Below are positions 7,797 through 16,010 of a DNA stretch of 38,985 bases, piece by piece. Within the stretch, counting starts at the first letter, position 1, and each line of letters starts with the position of its first letter. Made by a program: the position numbers and the translations under genes. A model generated the notes under the pieces. That model saw only the letters and a list, made by a program, of their open reading frames with translations. It was not told where the DNA came from and searched no databases. The stretch comes from Desulfuromonadales bacterium (GTDB lineage Bacteria; Desulfobacterota; Desulfuromonadia; Desulfuromonadales; BM103), in contig JAQYVZ010000028.1 in the NCBI GenBank assembly GCA_030145205.1, positions 1 to 38,985 of the forward strand, in the 5' to 3' direction.

Positions 7797-7851
7797 TTAA
7801 GTAACCCCAGCATCTCACTTGTCATTCCACACGCCGCACCGGGAGGACGAC

Positions 7852-8493
7852 ATGCTGCAAGAGAAACTCGATGCGATGAAAGCAGCTTCGGCGGAGATAG
7901 TGCCGCCGGAGACGCTGGCCATCATGCAGAAGGCCAAGGAGACGCTGGCGGCTTCGGGGATTCTCGACCGGGCCATCAAGGTCGGCGACACTCTGCCCGA
8001 CTTCAGCCTTGCTGACGCTCAAGGTCGACAGTTTGGTCTGACTGAGCTACGCCGCATGGGCCCAGTCTTCATCAGTATCTACCGGGGAGTCTGGTGACCT
8101 TACTGCAACGCAGAGCTGGAAGCTCTGCAGGAAATTTTGCCCGAGATTGAGAAAACCGGCGCCCGCCTGATTGCCATCTCGCCGATGCTGGCCAAGTATG
8201 CCCCGCAGCTGGTGAATAAACTGAACCTGCAGTTCCCTGTCCTGAGTGATCCGGGCAGCAAAGTCCTAAAACAACTCGGCGTTCTGTACACCCTTCCCGA
8301 CGAGATGATCGAAATCTACAAGAGCTTCAGCATCGACCTGGAGCGGTTCAACGGGGAAGACAGCTGGCAGCTGCCGCTGCCGGGGCGAATCATTATTGAC
8401 CGACAGGGGGTGGTTCGCAATGTTGAGCTGAGTACCGACCATACGGAACGACCTGAGCCTGCTGAGGCGGTCGCGTTTTTGAAAACCCTGTAA
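7852..8493 (+). CDS. Peroxiredoxin-like selenoprotein (AhpC/TSA family, UxxC active site)
   Basis: A 213-residue AhpC/TSA-family protein read through an in-frame TGA at 8095-8097 (residue 82). The flanks are G-V-W-U-P-Y-C-N, where the Cys homologues have G-V-W-C-P-Y-C-N. Conservation continues on both sides: P-D-F-S-L-A-D-A-Q-G-R before the TGA, and I-A-I-S-P and P-G-R-I-I-I-D-R-Q-G-V-V-R after it. The TGA is therefore selenocysteine rather than a stop. Sec takes the first (attacking) position of the redox pair. A perfect hairpin follows at 8110-8128. The start at 7852 has GGGAGG 5 bases upstream; a TTG at 7819 in the same frame lacks this. It is the first gene of the selenium locus and probably reduces peroxides or disulfides in the cytoplasm. 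Confidence 0.9.
8110..8128 (+). promoter_or_regulatory. SECIS hairpin of the peroxiredoxin-like selenoprotein
   Basis: A perfect 8-bp stem (GCAGAGCT at 8110-8117, AGCTCTGC at 8121-8128) with the loop GGA. The loop starts 21 bases after the TGA. Bacterial SECIS elements lie within the coding region about 16-37 bases after the UGA, with a small loop starting in G, so both position and loop fit SelB recognition. Confidence 0.8.
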
Positions 8494-8502
8494 CAGATCG
8501 AC

Positions 8503-8535
8503 CCAAGGGGCTATCTACTCGACGAATCCCCTTGG
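8503..8535 (+). repeat. Inverted repeat between the two selenoprotein genes
   Basis: A perfect 8-bp inverted repeat (CCAAGGGG at 8503-8510, CCCCTTGG at 8528-8535) with a 17-base loop, ten bases after the peroxiredoxin stop. A short T tract occurs only about 20 bases later, so it is more likely an mRNA-stabilising or partial termination hairpin than a strong terminator. Confidence 0.4.
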
Positions 8536-8662
8536 ACAAATCCGCATCCTGCCGTCTTTTTATTGTCTTGAAGCACACTTTTCGATACACTACGAAGCGC
8601 TGTACCATCTTAATCCCTACTGTCAGCTCCACGCTGGGCAGTCCGGGATTTTCTGTCAGGAC

Positions 8663-8944
8663 ATGACGACCATGCTGCCTCCGAAGCAACATACCGCCTA
8701 CTGCAATTTCTACGATGCCGTACGCGACCAGGAGCTCCTGGATGAACGCACCGTAGCCATCGTGGGGCTGACGGCGGCCATCTCCCGGGAGTGCACGCCA
8801 TGAGTCGAACACTACCTTGGCGTGGCCAGGGCACAGGGCATCAGCGAAGACGAGATTGGCGCCATTCAGGGCATCGCCATGGCGGTGGCTGCCGGCAAGA
8901 TCAATGTGATGATGCGCGAGCTCTCCCCCAGAGAAACCGACTGA
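8663..8944 (+). CDS. AhpD-like selenoprotein (CxxU active site)
   Basis: A 93-residue protein with a TGA at 8801-8803 (residue 47) in E-C-T-P-U-V-E-H. This is the redox motif of the AhpD / carboxymuconolactone decarboxylase fold with the second Cys replaced by Sec. The flanks fit the family: E-R-T-V-A-I-V-G-L-T-A-A-I-S-R before, and Y-L-G-V-A-R-A-Q-G-I-S-E-D-E-I and A-M-A-V-A-A-G-K-I-N after. A 7-bp hairpin with loop GTG follows the TGA. The start is either ATG 8663 or ATG 8672; the AGGA just before 8663 is better spaced for 8672. AhpD proteins reduce AhpC-type peroxidases, so this is a plausible partner for the upstream selenoprotein. selA follows 45 bp downstream. A standard ORF scan misses this gene. 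Confidence 0.85.
8815..8831 (+). promoter_or_regulatory. SECIS hairpin of the AhpD-like selenoprotein
   Basis: A 7-bp stem (CCTTGGC at 8815-8821, GCCAGGG at 8825-8831, one G-T wobble) with loop GTG, starting 19 bases after the TGA. Spacing and loop fit a bacterial SECIS. The SECIS of selD in this window has the same GTG loop. Confidence 0.75.
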
Positions 8945-8989
8945 CAGCTTTCCGCACACTCCCCACTGTACTGTTAAAGAGGATTTCCC

Positions 8990-10393
8990 ATGTCTGATCG
9001 TCAGACGTTGCTACGCCAGATTCCGTCGATTGATCGCCTGCTCGCGGCCGCTCCATTGCAGTCCCTGACCGGAGACTGCCCGCACGTGCTGCTACGCGAG
9101 GCGGCCCAGCAGGCCGTGGCTGAACTGCGTCAGGCTCTGCTTGACGCCTCTAGCGACACACCGGACGTGGCACCGGAGACCGTCGCGGCTCGTGCCGCCG
9201 AACTGGCAAAAATCGCCGTGCGTCCATCTCTGCGGCGAGTGATCAACATCACCGGCACCCTGCTACACACCAACCTCGGCCGCGCTCCCCTGTGCGCCAC
9301 GGCCCTGCAGGCCGTCAACGACGTCTCGAGCGGCTACTCCAATCTGGAGTATGACCTGGACGCCGGTAAGCGCGGCAAGCGTTTCACTCATGTCGAGCAG
9401 CTGATCTGCCGCCTGACCGGCGCAGAAGCCGCCCATGTGGTTAACAATAACGCCGGGGCGGTCCTGCTGGCCCTGTCGGCTCTGGCCGGCGGCAAAAAAG
9501 CCCTGGTGTCACGCGGGGAACTGATTGAGATTGGCGGCTCGTTCCGCATCCCAGACATCATGGCGGCCGGCGGCACCCACATGGTTGAGGTCGGCACCAC
9601 CAACAAGACCCACCTGGAAGACTATCGCCGCGCCATCGATGCCGACACCAGTCTGATCCTAAAAGTCCACACCAGCAACTACCGGGTTCTCGGCTTTACG
9701 GAAGCGGTGACCGGGACCGAGCTGGCGGAACTCGCTCATAAGCATGGGCTGCCGGTTCTGGAAGACCTCGGCAGCGGTCTGCTGCTCGACCTGACCCCAT
9801 TTGGTCTACCGCGTGAACCAACGGTGCGGGAAGTTTTGGCCAACAACATTGACCTGGTCACTTTCAGCGGCGACAAGCTGCTCGGCGGGCCCCAGGCCGG
9901 CATTATTGTCGGCCGCAAGGAGATTGTCGATCAATTGCGCAAACACCCGATGGCACGCGCCCTGCGGCTCGACAAGATGACCCTGGCTGCCCTTGAAGCA
10001 ACCCTGCAGCTCTACCTCGATCCGGACAAGGCCTTCCGTGAGCTGCCAACCCTGCGCCTGCTGGCGACCTCGGCGGACACTCTGAAGGAACGCTGTGAAC
10101 AATTGCTGCCGCGCTTCACAGCAACTCTCGGCGACCTCGCCGATATCACCATGACCAAAGCCACGGCGCCGGTCGGCGGCGGCGCCCTGCCCCTGGCGGA
10201 GATGTCCGGCTGGGTGCTGGTCTGTCAACCTCGCAGCCTGTCACTGAACCGGCTAGCCGGGAACCTGCGACAAGCCGAGGTGCCGGTTATTGGACGCATC
10301 CAGGACGATCAGCTTTACATCGACCCGCGCACCCTCGCTATTGAAGACGAAGAGCTGTTACTGCAAACCCTGAAGGACGCTTTGACCCCATGA
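8990..10393 (+). CDS. selA: L-seryl-tRNA(Sec) selenium transferase
   Basis: A 467-residue SelA. It is a PLP enzyme that converts seryl-tRNA(Sec) to selenocysteinyl-tRNA(Sec) using selenophosphate. The PLP lysine is K296 in S-G-D-K-L-L-G-G-P-Q-A-G. The N-terminal domain contains I-N-I-T-G-T-L-L-H-T-N-L-G-R-A-P-L, a SelA signature. Length is normal for bacterial SelA. A GAGGA lies about 7 bases before the ATG. Its stop overlaps the selB start by four bases (ATGA), indicating translational coupling. It sits between two selenoprotein genes and selB. Confidence 0.97.
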   Translation: MSDRQTLLRQIPSIDRLLAAAPLQSLTGDCPHVLLREAAQQAVAELRQALLDASSDTPDVAPETVAARAAELAKIAVRPSLRRVINITGTLLHTNLGRAPLCATALQAVNDVSSGYSNLEYDLDAGKRGKRFTHVEQLICRLTGAEAAHVVNNNAGAVLLALSALAGGKKALVSRGELIEIGGSFRIPDIMAAGGTHMVEVGTTNKTHLEDYRRAIDADTSLILKVHTSNYRVLGFTEAVTGTELAELAHKHGLPVLEDLGSGLLLDLTPFGLPREPTVREVLANNIDLVTFSGDKLLGGPQAGIIVGRKEIVDQLRKHPMARALRLDKMTLAALEATLQLYLDPDKAFRELPTLRLLATSADTLKERCEQLLPRFTATLGDLADITMTKATAPVGGGALPLAEMSGWVLVCQPRSLSLNRLAGNLRQAEVPVIGRIQDDQLYIDPRTLAIEDEELLLQTLKDALTP

Positions 10394-12309
10394 GTGACGC
10401 AACCCGCTTCCATATTATTGGCACCGCCGGCCACGTCGACCACGGCAAGACCGTTCTGATCAACACCCTGACCGGCGTCAACACCGACCGTCTCAAAGAA
10501 GAGCAGGCCCGTGGCATCTCCATCGACCTCGGCTTCGCCCCTCTGACTCTGGCGGACGGCTCCGTCGCCGGTGTGATCGATGTCCCCGGCCATGAGCGCT
10601 TCATCCATAACATGCTTGCCGGCATCGGTGGCATTGACCTGGTCCTGTTGGTGGTTGATGTCAACGAAGGCGTCATGCCGCAGACCAAGGAACATTTGCA
10701 GATTCTGGAACTGCTCAAGATCCCGCGGGGCATCCTGGTGCTGACCAAGTGCGACATGGCGGAAGAGGATTGGATCGACATCGTTGAGGAGGAGGTCCGC
10801 GAAACGCTGGAAGGGACCTTTATGGAGAAGGCGCCCTGCTGCCGGGTTGCGGCGTTGGAGGGCACCGGCATGCCGGAGCTGAAAACCCTGATTCAGGAGA
10901 TCCTGCAGAAACTGCCGCCGCGCGACGAAGATGGCCCCGCCCGATTGCCGATCGATCGACACTTTTCGGTCAGCGGTTTCGGTACGGTGATCACCGGCAC
11001 CCTGCTGTCGGGACAGATCAAGATCGGCGACCCGGTCGAGGTCCTGCCGCCGGGAGAAGTGGTGCGTGTTCGGGAAATCCAGGTGCATGGTCAGAAAGCA
11101 GAAGTCGCCCGCGCCGGACAGCGGGTGGCGCTCAACCTGGCCGGCCTGGAACGCGCCGACCTGCAGCGTGGCGCGATTGTCGGCACCGCCGGTTTCTACA
11201 GTATGGCCGAGCGGATCGACGCCCGCTTCACTCTGCTGAAGGAAGCACCGCGCGCCGTCAAGTTCCGCGACCCGGTCCATCTTCACCTCGGTACCGCCAA
11301 AGTGACGGCCCGCGTGGTCCTGCTCGATCGCGAGGAGTTGGAGCCTGGAGAAAGCGCCCTGGTCCAGTTTCACCTGGACGCACCTCTGGTGGCACACCGT
11401 CAGGACCGCTTTATCGTGCGCTCCTATTCGCCGATGACCACGATCGGCGGCGGCCAGATTATCGACCCGGCGCCGAACAAACATAAACGGTTCAGGCCGG
11501 CTGTCATGCAGGCATTGGCGGAGCTTGAATCGGGAGAGACCTCTTTTCTGGTCCAGAAACTCGCCGAGCTCGGCTGTGTCAAGCTCAAAGAGCTGGAGCA
11601 AGCTTCCGGCCTTGGCCGCGAGCGGGTCAGCAAGCATCTGGATACCCTGAAACAGGGCGGCCAGGTGGCCAACCTCGGCGACCAATGGGTCACGGCGGAG
11701 ACTGCCTGCTCCTGGGAACGTCTGTTGACCGATGCGGCGGACAGCTTTCACCGCGACAACGCGCTGCTGCCGGGCATACCGCATGCCACCCTGAAGGCCG
11801 TTCTGCCGACCAAGGTGGCACCGAAAACCTTCGAACAGCTGCTTGGCAAGATGGTCTCGGATGGCCATCTGGAACAGCGTCAGGAATGGGTGACCCGTCC
11901 CGGATTCAAACCATCACCGACGCCTCAGCAAGAGCAATGGCTGAAGGCCCTGGACAAGGTCTACCGCGACGCCGGTGTCCAGGCTAAAGGCCGCGTCGAC
12001 ATGCTGGCTGCAGCCGGGACTCCGGCTGAGCAGGCAGAGCGCTTGTTCTCCTACCTGTTTGCCAACAGCATTCTGGTTCGCCTCAACGATGACTCCTACC
12101 TGCATGCGGAAACCTACGCCAAAGCGTTGCAGATTTTACAGCAACACTTTGCCGGGCAGGAAACCTTGACTCTGGCGGAGTTCCGCGACAAGATCGACAG
12201 CGGCCGCAAGCTGACCCAGGCACTGCTGGAGCATTTTGACGGCCTGAAATACACCATGCGTAAAGGCGACTCACGAGTGGCCTGGCAAATGCCGAAAGAC
12301 AATAACTAA
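10390..12309 (+). CDS. selB: Selenocysteine-specific elongation factor
   Basis: A 639-residue SelB, the translation factor that carries Sec-tRNA(Sec) to UGA codons marked by a SECIS hairpin. G motifs are clear: G-H-V-D-H-G-K-T (14-21), D-V-P-G-H (64-68) and T-K-C-D (119-122). EF-Tu-like domains 2 and 3 follow, including F-S-V-S-G-F-G-T-V-I-T-G-T. The C-terminal part (from about 400) comprises the winged-helix repeats that bind SECIS RNA; K-L-K-E-L-E-Q-A-S-G-L-G-R-E-R-V is one such helix-turn-helix. Full length. It overlaps selA by four bases and is followed by selD after 27 bp. Confidence 0.97.
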   Translation: MSDATRFHIIGTAGHVDHGKTVLINTLTGVNTDRLKEEQARGISIDLGFAPLTLADGSVAGVIDVPGHERFIHNMLAGIGGIDLVLLVVDVNEGVMPQTKEHLQILELLKIPRGILVLTKCDMAEEDWIDIVEEEVRETLEGTFMEKAPCCRVAALEGTGMPELKTLIQEILQKLPPRDEDGPARLPIDRHFSVSGFGTVITGTLLSGQIKIGDPVEVLPPGEVVRVREIQVHGQKAEVARAGQRVALNLAGLERADLQRGAIVGTAGFYSMAERIDARFTLLKEAPRAVKFRDPVHLHLGTAKVTARVVLLDREELEPGESALVQFHLDAPLVAHRQDRFIVRSYSPMTTIGGGQIIDPAPNKHKRFRPAVMQALAELESGETSFLVQKLAELGCVKLKELEQASGLGRERVSKHLDTLKQGGQVANLGDQWVTAETACSWERLLTDAADSFHRDNALLPGIPHATLKAVLPTKVAPKTFEQLLGKMVSDGHLEQRQEWVTRPGFKPSPTPQQEQWLKALDKVYRDAGVQAKGRVDMLAAAGTPAEQAERLFSYLFANSILVRLNDDSYLHAETYAKALQILQQHFAGQETLTLAEFRDKIDSGRKLTQALLEHFDGLKYTMRKGDSRVAWQMPKDNN

Positions 12310-12336
12310 TAGCCAGTAACTGGTTGGGAGAATCTT

Positions 12337-13371
12337 ATGAGTATCAAACTGACGCATTTGTCGAAAACCAGCGGTTGAGCGGCCAAGCTGGCCCCCGGGC
12401 CTCTGGCGCAGGTGCTGCGCCAACTACCGCAGGTTGACGACCCGAATCTTCTGACCGCCGCGATCCCTTTCGCCGATGCTGGCGTGTATCGGCTTTCGGA
12501 TGAGTGCGCGTTGGTGCAGTCAGTCGATTTTTTCACACCGATTGTTGACGACCCGGCCACTTTCGGCCAGATCGCTGCAGCCAATGCACTCTCCGACATC
12601 TACGCCATGGGCGGCAAACCTCTCACCGCGATGAACCTGATCGGCTTCCCGGAGTGCCTCGACCGCCAGCTGCTTGTGGAGATTCTCAAGGCAGGTGCGG
12701 CCAAGGTGCACGAAGCGGGGGCAGTGATCGTCGGCGGGCATACGGTTGAAGACGACGAACCGAAATACGGCTTGGCGGTGACCGGGCTGGTCGATCCGGC
12801 TAAGTTGATCAGCACGGTCGGGGCGCAGCCTGGCGACGTCCTGATCCTCACCAAACCGCTCGGTACCGGCATTCTGGCCACGGCCCTGAAAGGGGAAGTG
12901 ATTACAGAAACCGACATGGCCGATGCCATCCTCAGCATGTCGACCCTCAACAAGGCGGCAGCTGAAGCAATGGCCTGCGTCGACACCCATGCCTGCACTG
13001 ACATCACCGGCTTCGGCCTGCTCGGCCATGTCGTGGAGCTGGCAGAAGCCAGCCAGATGGGTATTGTTCTGGAGAGTCGATCTCTACCGATTTTTCCGGA
13101 GGTTCTCGATATGGCGGCCATCGGCCTGGTGCCAGTCGGCAGCTACCGCAACCGCGAACATTACCTGCCGAGTGTGGTCAATCGTGAAGAAGTCGCAGCA
13201 GAAGTTATTGACGTGCTGGCCGACCCGCAGACCTCAGGCGGCCTACTGATCGCCGTGCCGGCTGCGCAGCAGGAAGCGCTGCTGGCAGAACTGGCCAAGC
13301 GTCAAACAGATGGATTTGTTGTGGGTGAGGTTGTCGGGGAGCATCCCGGTCAAGTGACCGTACGCGTTTGA
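12337..13371 (+). CDS. selD: Selenide, water dikinase, itself a selenoprotein
   Basis: A 344-residue SelD that makes selenophosphate from selenide and ATP. The frame contains TGA at 12376-12378 (residue 14) in K-T-S-G-U-A-A-K-L, where other SelD proteins have Cys in the catalytic G-C-x-x-K loop. Without readthrough the gene would appear to begin inside the sequence at 12412. The true ATG at 12337 has GGGAG 6 bases upstream. ATP-binding features follow: Q-S-V-D-F-F-T-P-I-V-D-D-P, A-N-A-L-S-D-I-Y-A-M-G-G and T-D-I-T-G-F-G-L-L-G-H. A strong hairpin lies at 12404-12422. As a selenoprotein, this SelD needs Sec to make more Sec, a known feedback arrangement. It is the last gene of the locus. Confidence 0.95.
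12404..12422 (+). promoter_or_regulatory. SECIS hairpin of selD
   Basis: A perfect 8-bp stem (TGGCGCAG at 12404-12411, CTGCGCCA at 12415-12422) with loop GTG, starting 34 bases after the TGA. That is within the 16-37 base window for bacterial SECIS elements. A weaker 5-bp hairpin at 12381-12393 lies too close to the TGA. Confidence 0.75.
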
Positions 13372-13414
13372 TCGAGGGAATCCCTCTGGTTGCAGAATGG
13401 GTCAGGCGTGCTTG

Positions 13415-15559
13415 TCAATCTGCTGTTTCAAGCTGAAAGTGCTTGATCGCATCCTGCAGGGCCTTCGCCTGCTGTGCCAGGGTTTTGACATTCTCATCCA
13501 GGGTGCCGGTCGACGTCAGGTTAACACCCGTTGACTCCTCAATCCCCTGCATCGAAGAAACAATCCGCTGGGTTCCACCAACCTGTTCTTCACAGGCCCG
13601 CTGAATCCGCATGATCATCTCGCTGATGCTTTCAGCAGCACCGGAGATCGACTGACCGGCGTTGCTCTGCTCGCGGGTCGATTTTTTGACATGCTCGGTC
13701 ATGTCGCGCATTCTCTCGGCAGCTTGCAAAATCTGGTCACTCGCCTTGCTCTGTTCCGTGGTCGCGCCCTGAATCTGTTCCACCATTTCGGCAACGCCCT
13801 GCATCGCTTCGCCGATCATCTGACTTTCACGGGTCTGGTTTAAGGTCGCAGCCGAAATTTGCTCCACCTGCAGCACCATACCTTGCACACCATCGACAAT
13901 CTTCGTCAAAGCCTGCCCGGAGCGAACCGAAAGGGTTTTCCCTTCTGCGACGCTCTTCTCTGTCAGTTCAATGGCGTTCACAGCTTTCCCGGTTTCCTCC
14001 TGAACGCCATGGATGACTTCAGCAATCGCCTTGGTCGACTCAGCAGTCCGGTTAGCGAGCTCCCTGATCTCTTCCGCCACAACCGCAAAACCGCGACCGC
14101 GATCACCCGCCTGGGCGGCAATAATGGCTGCGTTCAAGGCGAGCAGGTTGGTTTGTTCCGTGACCTCATCAATCACCTTTAAAATATCGCCGATATTCTG
14201 CGCTTTGCCAGACAAGCTCTGAATGGCCCGGAACGCAACCTGGGATGCTTCATTAATCTGTTCGATCCCCTGGATGGTTGCTTCAACTGCCTCCTGGCCC
14301 GTGCTGGCATCCTCCTGCACACCCTCGGCACTCGCAGTTGCGCCTTGGGCATTCTGCTGAACCTGATGAATGGAAGCATCCATTTCGGAAACCGACGCGA
14401 GGGTTTGAGCAGACGTCTCCTGCAGGTTATCAACTCCGCCGACCACCTGCTTCATGGAAGACGCCATCTCGCTGATCGAGCTGCTGACTTCATCCACGTT
14501 GCTCGCCAGGTTTTCAGCATTCAGAGCAAGTTCCTCGGTGCTGGCAGCCATCTCCAGAATCGACGAGGTCACATCAGCTGAAGAGTGGTTCAGGTTGTCG
14601 ACCTGGGAACCGACGCCGTCGACCGACAGCTTGATTTCAGTGACCACCCCGGAAGTCTTCTCCACTTCCTCCACCTGAACTTGGGCGGAAGTCGTGATCT
14701 GCCGGGACACGCCACTGAGTGCCCCGGAGATTTTCGCCAGCTCATCTGAAGAGTTGCTGGCGTTCTGCACCACAGCCCGGACTTGATCCACCATGTCGTT
14801 CATGGTGTCGGCCAGTTCGCCGATCTCGTCTTGCGCGTTGACATCAAGACTTTCAACCAGGTCGAGCCGTCCATCAGCGAGCAGTCGTGCATTCGACTGG
14901 AGCCCCCTGAGCGGTTTGATTATCAGCTTGCGAGCGAATACTTCGACCAGAACCACGGAGACAAAAAAGACAGCGCACAGCAGAGCCAGCACGCGGTTCA
15001 TATTGCTGTCCGCGACCTGACGCACCCCGTCGACCTGCTGCTCAACTCGCTGCCCGGCAGTTTCAGTCAACTCTTCGAAAGCGTCCAGAAGACGCCCCTG
15101 CTGCTGGCCAACAGCCTGAACCTCGGCCTGAATTTCGACGAAATCCGTACCGTTGGCCAGCATTGAGTAGTATTTGGACGCCGCTTTGCTGTAGTTCAGA
15201 TAATTGTTCTGGAGAAGAAGGAAATCATCCTCCCCCATCACACCGACGCGTACCACCGCCGGTTCAATCTGCGCCAACAAGTCGGAGACTTCTTCTGCAA
15301 GGGCCTCCCCGCTGTGAATGGATTCCATATCCCCCAGCAGGAAGGCGTCTTCAAAATACTTGGTCTGCTTTTTGAGCGTATTAACTACTTCCTGACTGGT
15401 CAGGGCCAAGGGGATGCCATTATCCCGCAGAAGCGACAGGTTGTCCGTCAACTCAATATTGGACAAGTAGGTTGAGGCCGTTGCCACGACAAAACCGACA
15501 AACGCCACCCCGGCACACAACCAGACCTTAAATCGCACGCTTCTGAAGAATTTCATCAC
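13415..15559 (-). CDS. Methyl-accepting chemotaxis protein, 4HB-like sensor
   Basis: A 714-residue chemoreceptor. The first membrane helix is at about 10-33 and the second at about 189-209. Between them is a helical periplasmic domain of about 155 residues, compatible with a four-helix-bundle sensor. A HAMP domain follows (about 210-263), then a long coiled-coil signalling domain. The conserved hairpin tip reads [22 protein letters not shown] (near 470), with Ile where many receptors have Glu. There is no C-terminal CheR/CheB tether pentapeptide; the end is Q-L-E-T-A-D. It is the third gene of an operon with a porin and a small solute-binding protein, 11 bp after the latter, under a c-di-GMP riboswitch. 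Confidence 0.93.
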   Translation of the reverse strand: MMKFFRSVRFKVWLCAGVAFVGFVVATASTYLSNIELTDNLSLLRDNGIPLALTSQEVVNTLKKQTKYFEDAFLLGDMESIHSGEALAEEVSDLLAQIEPAVVRVGVMGEDDFLLLQNNYLNYSKAASKYYSMLANGTDFVEIQAEVQAVGQQQGRLLDAFEELTETAGQRVEQQVDGVRQVADSNMNRVLALLCAVFFVSVVLVEVFARKLIIKPLRGLQSNARLLADGRLDLVESLDVNAQDEIGELADTMNDMVDQVRAVVQNASNSSDELAKISGALSGVSRQITTSAQVQVEEVEKTSGVVTEIKLSVDGVGSQVDNLNHSSADVTSSILEMAASTEELALNAENLASNVDEVSSSISEMASSMKQVVGGVDNLQETSAQTLASVSEMDASIHQVQQNAQGATASAEGVQEDASTGQEAVEATIQGIEQINEASQVAFRAIQSLSGKAQNIGDILKVIDEVTEQTNLLALNAAIIAAQAGDRGRGFAVVAEEIRELANRTAESTKAIAEVIHGVQEETGKAVNAIELTEKSVAEGKTLSVRSGQALTKIVDGVQGMVLQVEQISAATLNQTRESQMIGEAMQGVAEMVEQIQGATTEQSKASDQILQAAERMRDMTEHVKKSTREQSNAGQSISGAAESISEMIMRIQRACEEQVGGTQRIVSSMQGIEESTGVNLTSTGTLDENVKTLAQQAKALQDAIKHFQLETAD

Positions 15560-15570
15560 TTCTCCCCAAA

Positions 15571-15990
15571 CTACTTGATCTCAAGCAGTTTGACTTGATC
15601 ATCCAGGCTGTCCGCCGAAATGTAGCCGACTGCACCACGATTGGCGGCGACGTAGTTCTTGACTGCCGTATCGTTTTCCAGAATCGGCGGTGGCGTGCCG
15701 ACACCGGTGAACAACGCTTTTTTCCAATAAGTCAAAAATTGCTGGCCCGACTTTCTCACAACCTGCTTCACAAAAAATTCATGTAATTCAGGGTTTTTCT
15801 GCACAACAAGCTTGATGCGGGTGCTGTCACTCCAGGAGGACGTTTTCCCCAGAAAAATTTTCTTGGCACCATCGACACTGACCTGAGAATCAGGATTAGC
15901 CTTGTTCACCACGAGAATAAACTCACTGGCCAGGCCGATCTGACAGGTGAGCATTATCAGCAAAACCGTCATAAACAGTCGTTTAAACAT
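15571..15990 (-). CDS. Small periplasmic PstS-like binding protein
   Basis: A 139-residue protein with a signal peptide ([16 protein letters not shown]). The mature part matches the single-lobe PstS-like (PBP superfamily) proteins: [10 protein letters not shown], then [11 protein letters not shown], and a late G-A-V-G-Y-I-S-A-D. It is about half the size of a full phosphate-binding protein. Such proteins are known next to chemoreceptors and sensor kinases, but the ligand is not determined here. The gene is 20 bp after the porin gene and 11 bp before the chemoreceptor gene, so it may present an anion to the receptor. Confidence 0.8.
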   Translation of the reverse strand: MFKRLFMTVLLIMLTCQIGLASEFILVVNKANPDSQVSVDGAKKIFLGKTSSWSDSTRIKLVVQKNPELHEFFVKQVVRKSGQQFLTYWKKALFTGVGTPPPILENDTAVKNYVAANRGAVGYISADSLDDQVKLLEIK

Positions 15991-16010
15991 GATTATTACC
16001 CTCCCTGGCC

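Noticed and set aside
8095-8097. Reading the TGA as a true stop, with a separate downstream gene starting at 8137
   Set aside because: Peroxiredoxin similarity continues directly across the TGA in frame, including the second redox Cys three codons later, and no ribosome binding site precedes 8137.
7733-8990. selC (tRNA-Sec) within the selenium locus
   Set aside because: No stretch in the intergenic gaps has the long variable arm and TCA anticodon loop of tRNA-Sec. The gene is probably elsewhere in the genome.
10315-11868. 517-codon open frame on the minus strand
   Set aside because: It is antisense to selB, whose identity is certain. The product is Gln/His/Arg-rich without any family pattern.
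12381-12393. GGCCA-AGC-TGGCC hairpin just after the selD TGA as the SECIS
   Set aside because: Its loop is only 8 bases from the TGA and does not start with G. The 8-bp hairpin at 12404-12422 fits much better.
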